Below, one piece after another: positions 1 through 5,644 of a stretch of DNA of 5,644 nt. The DNA is from Lachnospiraceae bacterium (GTDB lineage: Bacteria; Bacillota; Clostridia; Lachnospirales; Lachnospiraceae): assembly GCA_021153185.1 (NCBI GenBank), contig JAGKTY010000063.1, positions 1 to 5,644 of the forward strand. Reading direction: 5' to 3'. How positions within the stretch are numbered: position 1 is the stretch's first letter; each line of letters starts with the position of its first letter. A program made the position numbers and the translations under genes. Below the pieces are notes generated by a model. That model was not told where the DNA came from, did not search any database, and worked only from the letters and a program-made list of their open reading frames with translations.

Positions 1-1322
1 GTTGCAGCTCCTGTTACTACATCGCCGCCGGCATATACAAAAGGCTTTGAAGTTGCACCGTTTTCATCTGCTACAATACAACCACGGTTATTTGTCTCAA
101 GGCCTTTGGTTGTCTTTTTTATAAGCGGATTAGGTGATTGTCCGATAGAAATAACAGCCGTATCTATCGGGATGATATGTTCAGAACCGGGTACAGCCTC
201 TGGTCGTCTTCTGCCGCTGCTATCCGGTTCGCCGAGCTTCATATCTATGACTTCAACTCCTGTAAGCCAACCGTTTTCATCTCCGATGAATTTTGTCGGG
301 TTTTTAAGAAGCCTGAATTCTATACCTTCTTCCTCTGCGTGCATTACTTCTTCGGCACGTGCAGGAAGCTCTTCTTTGCCGCGTCTGTATATGATATATA
401 CATTTTCTGCTCCAAGTCTTTTTGCACATCTTGCTGCATCCATAGCAACATTTCCTCCGCCGAACACAGCTACATTTTTACCGATGTAAACAGGGGTATC
501 ATATTCAGGGAATTTATATCCCTTCATAAGATTTATTCTTGTCAAAAATTCATTTGCAGAATAAATTCCGTTTAAGCTCTCTCCGGGAATACCAAGAAAA
601 GACGGAAGTCCGGCACCGGATGCAATATATACTGCATCAAATTCCATATCCTCAAAAAGCTCATCAACCAAAAGTGTTTTACCTATAATCGTGTTAGTTT
701 CTATTTTTACGCCTGACTTTTTCAGCTTGTCAATTTCTTTCTGTACAATTTCCTTTGGCAATCTGAACTCAGGAATGCCATACATCAAAACACCGCCTGC
801 CGTGTGAAAAGCTTCATAAATTGTCACTTCATATCCGAGCTTTGCAAGGTCACCCGCACATGTAAGTCCCGAAGGTCCGGAACCGACTACGGCAACCTTT
901 TTACCGTTTTTCTCTGCTTGAATAGGTTTATCTTCGCAATTTGCCATATGGTAGTCTGCAACAAATCGCTCTAATCTGCCGATTGCAACAGGTTCGCCCT
1001 TGATACCTCTTACACATTTTGCTTCACACTGTTTTTCCTGGGGACAAACTCTTCCGCAGACAGCCGGCAAAGCATTTGTTTCAGTAATTTTTTTGTAGGC
1101 AGCTTCAAATTCTCCGTTTGCGACAAGCTTGATAAATTCGGGGATTTTTACAGCCACAGGACACCCCTGCATACATGGCTTATGTTTACAGTTAAGACAT
1201 CTTTGTGCCTCATCAATTGCCATATTGGATGTATATCCTGTTGTTACCTCTAAAAAGTTTTTATTTCTTACATCCGCTGCCTGCTCGGGCATTGGATTTT
1301 TTACATTTGACATATTAGGCAT
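1..1322 (-). CDS. nfnB: NfnB-type NADPH-binding iron-sulphur flavoprotein subunit (GltA-like), 3' end cut by window
   Basis: This is a continuous frame of 440 codons that leaves the window before a stop; family members are about 465 residues, so roughly 25 are missing. From the N-terminus it shows two cysteine clusters for [4Fe-4S] centres (CLNCKHKPCMQGCP, residues 42-55, and CGRVCPQEKQCEAKC, 89-103), an FAD dinucleotide fold (VAVVGSGPSGL, 143-153), a second nucleotide fold for NADP(H) (VAVFGGGNVAMD, 284-295) and the late FAD motif YAGGDVVTGAA (430-440). The family includes the glutamate synthase small subunit, and databases often name it gltA. Here it directly follows an NfnA-type gene, and that pair in anaerobes is the electron-bifurcating NADH-dependent ferredoxin:NADP+ oxidoreductase, so nfnB is preferred. 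No glutamate synthase large subunit is in the window. The ATG at 1322 is chosen because GGAAAGGAG lies 7 nt before it and it overlaps the nfnA stop by 8 bp. An in-frame ATG at 1313 sits 16 nt from the SD and is less likely. The family is certain; the NfnB role is inferred from the pairing. Confidence 0.9.
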   Translation of the reverse strand, partial: MPNMSNVKNPMPEQAADVRNKNFLEVTTGYTSNMAIDEAQRCLNCKHKPCMQGCPVAVKIPEFIKLVANGEFEAAYKKITETNALPAVCGRVCPQEKQCEAKCVRGIKGEPVAIGRLERFVADYHMANCEDKPIQAEKNGKKVAVVGSGPSGLTCAGDLAKLGYEVTIYEAFHTAGGVLMYGIPEFRLPKEIVQKEIDKLKKSGVKIETNTIIGKTLLVDELFEDMEFDAVYIASGAGLPSFLGIPGESLNGIYSANEFLTRINLMKGYKFPEYDTPVYIGKNVAVFGGGNVAMDAARCAKRLGAENVYIIYRRGKEELPARAEEVMHAEEEGIEFRLLKNPTKFIGDENGWLTGVEVIDMKLGEPDSSGRRRPEAVPGSEHIIPIDTAVISIGQSPNPLIKKTTKGLETNNRGCIVADENGATSKPFVYAGGDVVTGAA

Positions 1323-2169
1323 TGTTATGCTCCTTTCCGGTTAATCTGCATTTTCCTTCCTCACAGGAGCGTTTTTCATAAGCTTTAAACATCTGTTGAC
1401 GTTTTATAGCCGCATCCCAATCAATTTTGTGTCCGTCGAAATCAGGACCATCAACACAGGCAAACTTAGTTTCACCACCAACGATAACTCTGCATCCTCC
1501 ACACATTCCTGTTCCGTCAATCATTACAGGATTCATTGAAACTGTGGTAGGTATTCCGAACTCCTTTGTAAGATTACAAACAGCTCTCATCATTACCAAC
1601 GGACCAATGGCAATTACTTCATCATATTTTTCTCCTGATTCAAGCTCCTCACGAAGTCTGTCGGTTACAAAGCCCTGTAAACCATTAGAACCGTCATCAG
1701 TTGTGATTATGAGCTTATCGGACACTGCGTTCATTTCATCTTCAAGAATTATGTATTCTTTACTCCTGAAGCCTGATATTGCTGTAACCTCTGCACCCAA
1801 TTCCTTGAGTTTTTTAGCTTGCGGATACGCAATTGCAGTACCAAGACCTCCGCCTATAACTGCAACCTTCTTTAATCCCTCAAGCGGTGTCGGTATACCC
1901 AAAGGTCCGGCAAAGTCAAGAATAGTATCTCCTTCATTTAATTTTGACAAATCCCTTGTAGTTTTACCAACCGCCTGAATAATTACTGTAACAGTCCCTT
2001 TTTCTTTGTCGAAATCGGCTATTGTGAAAGGAACACGTTCGCCTTTTTCATCTATTCTTAAAATCACAAATTGCCCCGGCGCAGCTTTCCTTGCAACCAA
2101 CGGGGCTTCAATCTCCATTAAATATATTTGTGAATTCAAATCTGCTTTTTTTACTATTTTGTATGACAC
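1315..2169 (-). CDS. nfnA: NfnA-type FAD/NAD and [2Fe-2S] subunit of ferredoxin:NADP+ oxidoreductase (sulfide dehydrogenase-like)
   Basis: This 284-residue protein belongs to the ferredoxin-NADP reductase-like group that includes NfnA, the sulfide dehydrogenase small subunit and PyrK. It has an N-terminal FAD barrel (PGQFVILR, then RVPFTIAD at about 45-52) and an NAD-binding motif (VAVIGGGLGTAIAYP, about 103-117). Near the C-terminus is the metal site DGTGMCGGC followed by FACVDGP, with Asp218, Cys223, Cys226 and Cys238. In the known Thermotoga NfnAB structure the [2Fe-2S] cluster uses three Cys and one Asp, and this pattern fits. In NfnAB this subunit oxidises NADH, while the partner NfnB handles NADPH and the [4Fe-4S] clusters. 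The first possible start, GTG at 2178, overlaps the last base of the SD. AAAGGGG (2178-2184) is 8 nt before the GTG at 2169, so that is the chosen start. It follows purA by 21 bp and overlaps nfnB by 8 bp, which suggests coupled translation. Confidence 0.9.
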   Translation of the reverse strand: MSYKIVKKADLNSQIYLMEIEAPLVARKAAPGQFVILRIDEKGERVPFTIADFDKEKGTVTVIIQAVGKTTRDLSKLNEGDTILDFAGPLGIPTPLEGLKKVAVIGGGLGTAIAYPQAKKLKELGAEVTAISGFRSKEYIILEDEMNAVSDKLIITTDDGSNGLQGFVTDRLREELESGEKYDEVIAIGPLVMMRAVCNLTKEFGIPTTVSMNPVMIDGTGMCGGCRVIVGGETKFACVDGPDFDGHKIDWDAAIKRQQMFKAYEKRSCEEGKCRLTGKEHNNA

Positions 2170-2177
2170 AAATATCA

Positions 2178-2184
2178 CCCCTTT
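2178..2184 (-). promoter_or_regulatory. Shine-Dalgarno site that sets the nfnA start
   Basis: AAAGGGG, continuing as TGAT, resembles the full anti-SD complement. It is 8 nt before the GTG at 2169 and touches the GTG at 2178, so it supports the shorter 284-residue NfnA. Confidence 0.75.
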
Positions 2185-2190
2185 GCGATA

Positions 2191-3465
2191 TCATCTGATT
2201 ATTATGCTATCCCTTTCCGGACCTACCGAAACATATTTAATCGGGCATCCGATAGCTTTCTCAATATAAATTACATAGTCTTTTGCCGCCTTTGGCAAAT
2301 CGTTCCATGTACGAATTTTGGAAATATCACATTTCCATCCTTCAAAATATTCAATTTGAGGCTCCGCTTTCTTTAACGCTGACGGAAACGGAAATTCGTC
2401 AGTCGTTTCTCCGGCTAAAATATACTGAGTACATACCGGAATTTTATCCATATAGCTTAATACATCAAGCTTTGTAAGCGCGATTTCCGTTGCTGCCTGA
2501 ACCTCAACACCGTATCTTGTTGCAACAATATCTATAGGGCCGACTCTGCGAGGTCTGCCGGTTTTTGCTCCGTATTCAAAACCTGCTTCTCTCAGCTTGT
2601 CGGCATCTTCTCCAAACATTTCACAAACAAACGGACCTTCACCGACACAGGTCGAATACGCTTTTACTACGCCTACCACACTATTTAGTTTAGCGGATGG
2701 GAGACCTGAACCGATAGGTGCATAAGCTGCCGTTGTGTTAGATGATGTTGTGTACGGATGAATACCGTAATCCAAATCACGAAGTGAACCGAGCTGAGCT
2801 TCAAACAGAATACTTTTACCGTCTTTTTGAGCCTTGCGAAGAAACGCTCCTGTATCACAAACAAAAGGTTTAATCTTTTCGCAGTAACTAAAAATCCATT
2901 CATCAAGCATTTCCATCGTGTATGGCTTTGCTCCGTAAACCTTGGTTAAAGTAAGGTTTTTCCATTCCAGCAAATCTTTAAGATGTGCTTTCAATTCTTC
3001 GGGATAAAAGAGTTCTCCGGCAAGAATTGTTTTCTTTTGATATTTATCGGAATAAAATGGCGCTATACCTTGCTTTGTAGAGCCGTATTTTTTATCTGCA
3101 AGTCTCATTTCCTCAAGCTCATCCAAATCCCGATGCCACGGAAGAAGTAACGAAGCACGGTCACTGATTTTCAAATTTTCAGGAGTGAGTTTGACACCCT
3201 TACTCTCAACATCCTGCATTTCTGTCCATAAATTTTGAGGATCAAGAGCAACCCCATTGCCGAGGATATTTACAACACCTTTTCTAAAAATACCGGAAGG
3301 TAAAAGATGCAGTGCAAATTTTCCTAACTCATTGATTACAGTATGTCCTGCATTGCCGCCGCCTTGAAAGCGTACTACAACATCATAATCTTCCGTGAGT
3401 AAATCAACCATTCTGCCTTTACCTTCATCGCCCCAGTTTATACCTACAATTGCGCAGTTTGCCAT
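2191..3465 (-). CDS. purA: Adenylosuccinate synthetase, divergent form
   Basis: PurA condenses IMP with aspartate, using GTP, to give adenylosuccinate, the first step from IMP to AMP; it is cytosolic. The 424 residues match the usual length. Family marks are the P-loop GDEGKG (12-17, catalytic Asp13), GGGNAGHTV with catalytic His41, PYTTSSNTTA (237-246), the substrate loop GRPRR (303-307), the guanine-recognising TKLD (331-334) and VSVGPERD near the C-terminus. Several usually constant positions differ. The N-terminus reads GINWGDEGKG rather than the common xQWGDEGKG; the IMP loop reads GSTKQGIAPFYSDK where GTTGRGIGPAYEDK is typical; and EGAQG is replaced by EAQLG, moving the glutamine by one position. 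Both catalytic residues are kept and the frame is intact, so an active enzyme is likely. The ATG at 3465 has GGAGGG about 6 nt upstream. It lies 14 bp after purC and 21 bp before nfnA. Confidence 0.95.
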   Translation of the reverse strand: MANCAIVGINWGDEGKGRMVDLLTEDYDVVVRFQGGGNAGHTVINELGKFALHLLPSGIFRKGVVNILGNGVALDPQNLWTEMQDVESKGVKLTPENLKISDRASLLLPWHRDLDELEEMRLADKKYGSTKQGIAPFYSDKYQKKTILAGELFYPEELKAHLKDLLEWKNLTLTKVYGAKPYTMEMLDEWIFSYCEKIKPFVCDTGAFLRKAQKDGKSILFEAQLGSLRDLDYGIHPYTTSSNTTAAYAPIGSGLPSAKLNSVVGVVKAYSTCVGEGPFVCEMFGEDADKLREAGFEYGAKTGRPRRVGPIDIVATRYGVEVQAATEIALTKLDVLSYMDKIPVCTQYILAGETTDEFPFPSALKKAEPQIEYFEGWKCDISKIRTWNDLPKAAKDYVIYIEKAIGCPIKYVSVGPERDSIIIR

Positions 3466-3479
3466 ATAAATCCCTCCGT

Positions 3480-4193
3480 TTACTTATGTTCCATAGCCCT
3501 TCTCATAACTTCAGTATATGCATCCTCAACACCGCCGAGGTCTCTTCTGAATCTGTCCTTATCAAGCTTTTCGCCGGTTTTACTATCCCAAAGCCTACAG
3601 GTATCGGGACTGATTTCATCCGCAAGAATTATTGCGCCATCTGATGTTTTTCCAAACTCAAGCTTGAAATCAACCAAGGTTACACCGCATTCTGACCAGA
3701 ATGATTTCAGAAATTCATTGACTTTGAGTGCATACTCTTTTATTGTTTCAATTTCCGTTTCTGTTGCAACATCAATTGCCATAGCGTGATAGTCGTTAAT
3801 AAGCGGATCGCCGAGGTCATCGTTTTTATATGAGAATTCAACAGTAGGCTTTTCAAAAATCTTACCTTCAGGAACTCCGTATCGTTTTGAAAATGAGCCG
3901 GCAGCAATATTTCTTACAATCACCTCCAAAGGAACAATTGAAACTCTTTTTACAACGGTTTCACGCTCCGAAAGTTCTTCTACAAAGTGAGTGGGTACAC
4001 CGCTTTCTTCAAGTTTTTGCATAAGCATATTGCTCATTTGATTGTTAATAACACCTTTACCTGAAATAGTTCCTTTTTTCAAGCCGTTAAAAGCTGTTGC
4101 GTCGTCCTTATATGACACAATCAAAAGTTCCGGATTGTCCGTTGCATAAACCTTTTTAGCTTTTCCTTCATACAACTGTTCTCTTTTCTCCAT
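3480..4193 (-). CDS. purC: Phosphoribosylaminoimidazole-succinocarboxamide (SAICAR) synthetase
   Basis: PurC joins aspartate to CAIR with ATP to make SAICAR in the de novo IMP pathway. The 237-residue length is standard for the bacterial form. Recognisable motifs are YEGKAKKVY at 8-16 (nucleotide-binding N-terminal part), the first family signature PLEVIVRNIAAGS (88-100), the second signature VDFKLEFG (174-181) and DEISPDTCRLWD (192-203). The start is firm: in this frame the tandem stops TAA TGA (4197-4202) lie two codons upstream of the ATG, and GAGG (4203-4206) is 9 nt before it. The first 73 bp overlap the annotated 3' end of gatD in another frame. purA follows after 14 bp, so two aspartate-using purine steps are made together. 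No other pur genes are in the window. Confidence 0.97.
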   Translation of the reverse strand: MEKREQLYEGKAKKVYATDNPELLIVSYKDDATAFNGLKKGTISGKGVINNQMSNMLMQKLEESGVPTHFVEELSERETVVKRVSIVPLEVIVRNIAAGSFSKRYGVPEGKIFEKPTVEFSYKNDDLGDPLINDYHAMAIDVATETEIETIKEYALKVNEFLKSFWSECGVTLVDFKLEFGKTSDGAIILADEISPDTCRLWDSKTGEKLDKDRFRRDLGGVEDAYTEVMRRAMEHK

Positions 4194-4939
4194 TGCTCAT
4201 TACCTCGTTCCTTTAAATATCTGTTTACTATATATTCATTTGCTTTATGTTCCATAGAGTCATCCAATGGTACAAGTTCTTTGAAATTGCTATACCTGCG
4301 TTTTAGCGCATTACTTAAAATAAAATCGCACAATTCAGGGTTCTTCGGCAGCAACGGTCCGTGCAGATACGAACCGATAAGATTCTTGTATAACACTCCG
4401 TCATATCCGCAATTATCTGAATTACCATTTCCATACAAAACTTTTCCAAATGGTGTATGACTCCCAATATACGTTCTGCCGCCGTGATTTTCAAATCCGA
4501 CAATCAGATTGTGTGGTTCATTCAAAAAATCAGCTTCAAGAATTATATCTCCAATCAGCCTGCCTTTACCGATTTCGGTATATATATCAAGTATTTCCAA
4601 ACCTTTTATCGTTTCGTTTTGAAGCTTATAATAATTGCCAAGAAGCTGATATCCGCCGCATATTGCAATAAGGGAACCATTGTCTTCAATGTAGTTTCTT
4701 AATTCATTCTTATATTCCATCAAGTGTTTGCATACATATAACTGCTCATTGTCTCCACCACCGCCTATGAGAATTACATCTACATCACTCAGATCTGCAA
4801 GCGGATCGTCTCGTCTTACGGCTGCAACCTCGCAATCAATTCCTCTCCATTCAAGACGTTTTCGCATACAAAGAATATTTCCGCTGTCAAAATACTGATC
4901 TAACAAATCGGGAAAGAGATGCAGTATTTTAAATTTCAC
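4121..4939 (-). CDS. gatD: Lipid II isoglutaminyl synthase, glutamine amidotransferase subunit GatD
   Basis: This is a class I glutamine amidotransferase of the CobB/CobQ-like type. In the family, GatD hydrolyses glutamine and passes ammonia to MurT, which amidates the alpha-carboxyl of D-Glu in lipid II at the inner face of the membrane. Visible marks are an N-terminus like Staphylococcus GatD (HLFPDLLDQYFDSGNI, 7-22), IGGGGDNEQ (58-66), the nucleophile elbow ICGGYQLLG with Cys94, VGFENHGGRTY (147-157) and SYLHGPLLPKNPE with catalytic His193. The start is GTG at 4939; an ATG three bases further up is followed at once by TAA and cannot be used. The SD is weak. The frame gives 272 residues, against 243 in S. 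aureus GatD. The last ~25 residues (from about 249) are encoded inside purC and look basic and non-homologous, so they may be a read-on tail or a sign of a 1-nt frameshift. murT, normally adjacent, is absent from the window. Confidence 0.9.
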   Translation of the reverse strand: MKFKILHLFPDLLDQYFDSGNILCMRKRLEWRGIDCEVAAVRRDDPLADLSDVDVILIGGGGDNEQLYVCKHLMEYKNELRNYIEDNGSLIAICGGYQLLGNYYKLQNETIKGLEILDIYTEIGKGRLIGDIILEADFLNEPHNLIVGFENHGGRTYIGSHTPFGKVLYGNGNSDNCGYDGVLYKNLIGSYLHGPLLPKNPELCDFILSNALKRRYSNFKELVPLDDSMEHKANEYIVNRYLKERGNEQWRKENSCMKEKLKRFMQRTIRNF

Positions 4940-4961
4940 TTACATCACACCGTTTCAAACC

Positions 4962-5009
4962 AAAAGAAAAAGGCGTCTCTAATGCGGTTTACGCATTAAA
5001 GACGCCTTT
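4962..5009 (-). terminator. Strong intrinsic terminator/attenuator between leader and gatD
   Basis: The arms 4992-5009 and 4969-4986 form a 10-bp perfect stem (AAAGGCGUCU with its partner), one mismatch and 7 more pairs around a 5-nt loop. On the minus strand the hairpin is followed by TTTTTCTTTT (4962-4971). It ends only 22 bp before the gatD start, so it sits inside the operon leader and must be read through for gatD to be expressed from the upstream promoter. It may also end gatB transcripts. On the plus strand the following T-run is poor. Confidence 0.9.
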
Positions 5010-5010
5010 G

Positions 5011-5098
5011 CCTTTATCATATTAAATTTTCGTCTAAAAACAAAAATGCGGACAATGCACCCGACATAATGTCGGAAGACTCCATTGCCCTCACTTTT
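5011..5098 (-). promoter_or_regulatory. Candidate riboswitch/attenuator leader of the gatD-purC-purA-nfnAB operon
   Basis: The RNA from about 5098 downward can fold into an outer stem, 5083-5094 with 5046-5057: an 8-bp core with one G-U pair, then one mismatch and three more pairs. The stem encloses a hairpin with a 6-bp stem (CCGACA/UGUCGG, 5061-5075) and asymmetric unpaired flanks. The 3' side of the outer stem runs into CGCAUU (5045-5050), followed by AGACG (5031-5035). Both blocks also occur in the 3' arm of the downstream terminator, so they can pair with its 5' arm (4992-4997 and 5000-5004) as an antiterminator. The outer stem and the antiterminator share bases 5046-5050, which gives a plausible switch. 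I see no match to the guanine/adenine, ZTP, PRPP, THF, TPP, fluoride or preQ1-I consensus as I know them. The pairing is read directly from sequence; the regulatory role and any ligand are inferred. Confidence 0.6.
5017..5085 (-). other. Possible 22-codon leader ORF inside the folded leader
   Basis: An ATG at 5085 opens a 22-codon frame beginning MESSDIMSGAL and ending in the tandem stops TGA TAA just before the terminator. GAGGG precedes it, but with only 2-3 nt spacing and about 10 nt of 5' leader, so initiation would be poor. The peptide has no run of one amino acid that would suggest classic amino-acid attenuation. It is compact and ends where an attenuation leader peptide would end, but its codons lie over the stem-loop, so the frame could be chance. 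Confidence 0.2.
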
Positions 5099-5101
5099 GA
5101 T

Positions 5102-5130
5102 ATTATACACCTTTTTCCCCAAATTGTCAA
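5102..5130 (-). promoter_or_regulatory. Consensus sigma-70/SigA promoter for the leader and gatD-purC-purA-nfnAB
   Basis: On the minus strand there is an exact -35 TTGACA (5125-5130), a 17-bp spacer (5108-5124) and an exact -10 TATAAT (5102-5107). Transcription should start at an A at about 5095-5098, about 75 bp after the gatB stop and about 157 nt before the gatD start. A perfect consensus promoter is strong and suggests that control acts later, at the terminator in the leader. Confidence 0.9.
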
Positions 5131-5170
5131 TAGAAATAGAGAAAAAATCCAAGATAGGCGTGTTTTGTTT

Positions 5171-5644
5171 TTAACATGTTACATTATCTATAATATTCTT
5201 TATTATTTCTTCCAGGATAACCGGATTTGCTTTTCCGGCTGTTTTTCCCATAGCCTGCCCCATAAGAGCTTTAATAGCCTGTTGTTTTCCATTTTTATAG
5301 TCACATACAAGCTTCGGTGAGTTTCCAATTACGTCGGTTGCAATTTTTACAAGAAAATCTCTGTCGTTAATTTGCTTCAAATCCTCTTTTTCAACAATCA
5401 CAACAGGATCGAAGTCAGTCTCCCACATTCTTGCAATCAGCTTCTTTGCCGTAGAAGTATTGATAACCTCATCACTGATTAAGTCAGACAGTTTTGCCAT
5501 ATTTGCTGCTGAAATCGGGCAGTAAAACATCTCCGCCGTGTTTAGCCTTGCAACCTCTCCCACAAGGATGTTTGCCACAACCTTTGGAGTTTTTGCAAGT
5601 GTCGCAACCTTTTCAAAATAATCCGCTATATCCATATCAGAAAT
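5171..5644 (-). CDS. gatB: Aspartyl/glutamyl-tRNA amidotransferase subunit B, C-terminal part (5' end outside window)
   Basis: The last 157 residues of GatB are visible, and the frame stays open to the window edge. GatB is the kinase/transamidase subunit of GatCAB, which converts Glu-tRNA(Gln) and Asp-tRNA(Asn) to the glutaminyl and asparaginyl forms. Full-length GatB is about 475 residues. The part seen is the helical linker and the YqeY-like tRNA-binding tail: DIADYFEKV near the start, then KLSDLISDEVINTSTAKKLIARMWETD, and the closing MGKTAGKANPVILEEI block that matches the usual GatB C-terminus. An internal ATG at 5635 is not a start, because the homologous sequence continues upstream of it. 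The frame ends in TAA at 5171-5173. No separate terminator hairpin was seen right after the stop, so its transcript may end at the hairpin at 4962-5009. Despite the name, it has no functional link to gatD. Confidence 0.93.
   Translation of the reverse strand: MSDMDIADYFEKVATLAKTPKVVANILVGEVARLNTAEMFYCPISAANMAKLSDLISDEVINTSTAKKLIARMWETDFDPVVIVEKEDLKQINDRDFLVKIATDVIGNSPKLVCDYKNGKQQAIKALMGQAMGKTAGKANPVILEEIIKNIIDNVTC

Noticed and set aside
106..575. Two overlapping plus-strand open frames of 127 and 145 codons
   Set aside because: They lie antisense to the well-supported nfnB coding frame, have no recognisable domain, and have low-complexity serine/cysteine/phenylalanine composition typical of shadow frames.
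1427..1978. Plus-strand frame of 183 codons
   Set aside because: It is fully antisense to nfnA, whose motifs are clear; its proline/serine-rich composition is that of a reverse-strand shadow.
2170..2178. Longer nfnA start at GTG 2178
   Set aside because: This GTG overlaps the SD itself; the GTG at 2169 has proper 8-nt spacing and fits the family N-terminus.
4962..5009. Bidirectional terminator, also ending plus-strand transcription
   Set aside because: On the plus strand the hairpin is followed by a mixed sequence (TGCCTTTATC) rather than a clear U-tract, and there is no plus-strand gene to end.
5011..5098. Known purine-related riboswitch (guanine/adenine, ZTP/pfl, PRPP)
   Set aside because: The conserved three-way-junction and loop sequences of purine riboswitches and the ZTP core are not present; only the general attenuator layout is shared.
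5069..5320. Plus-strand frame of 83 codons running from the leader into gatB
   Set aside because: It crosses the promoter and the gatB 3' end antisense and has no family features or convincing RBS.
5171..5635. Small standalone YqeY-like protein starting at ATG 5635
   Set aside because: The open frame and GatB-like sequence continue to the window edge without an RBS before 5635, so it is the tail of gatB.

Overview
This window looks like chromosome from a low-GC member of the class Clostridia, possibly a gut Ruminococcaceae/Oscillospiraceae-type anaerobe. That placement is inferred from four things: AT-rich codon use, a MurT/GatD-type amidotransferase gene, an NfnAB-type iron-sulphur flavoprotein pair, and a consensus sigma-70 promoter with purine-rich Shine-Dalgarno (SD) sites. 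Every convincing gene lies on the minus strand, so transcription runs from high to low coordinates. No mobile element, CRISPR array, tRNA or rRNA was seen.

Layout in the direction of transcription. The right edge (5171-5644) holds the C-terminal third of gatB, the B subunit of the Asp/Glu-tRNA amidotransferase. Next comes a 231-bp intergenic region (4940-5170) with an exact TTGACA-17 bp-TATAAT promoter, a folded leader RNA of about 150 nt and a strong intrinsic terminator that ends just before the next gene. Then comes a tightly packed five-gene set: gatD (lipid II isoglutaminyl synthase glutaminase subunit), purC (SAICAR synthetase), purA (a divergent adenylosuccinate synthetase), and nfnA and nfnB (the two subunits of an NADH-dependent reduced ferredoxin:NADP+ oxidoreductase-like enzyme). 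nfnB runs off the left edge, probably about 25 residues short of its end. Junctions are a 73-bp overlap (gatD/purC), 14 bp (purC/purA), 21 bp (purA/nfnA) and an 8-bp overlap (nfnA/nfnB), so one transcript from the leader promoter is likely.

How they work together. purC and purA supply two chemically similar aspartate-condensing steps: SAICAR formation on the route to IMP, and adenylosuccinate formation on the route from IMP to AMP. NfnAB would make NADPH from NADH plus reduced ferredoxin. GatD would release ammonia from glutamine for amidating lipid II, but its usual partner MurT is not next to it. The shared theme is nitrogen and nucleotide anabolism; that theme is inference.

The most interesting element is the leader. 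The transcript carries a stem-loop domain followed by a segment that repeats the 3' arm of the terminator in interrupted form. That segment can therefore pair with the terminator's 5' arm as an antiterminator. This is the architecture of a riboswitch or attenuator, and I could not match it to a class I know.
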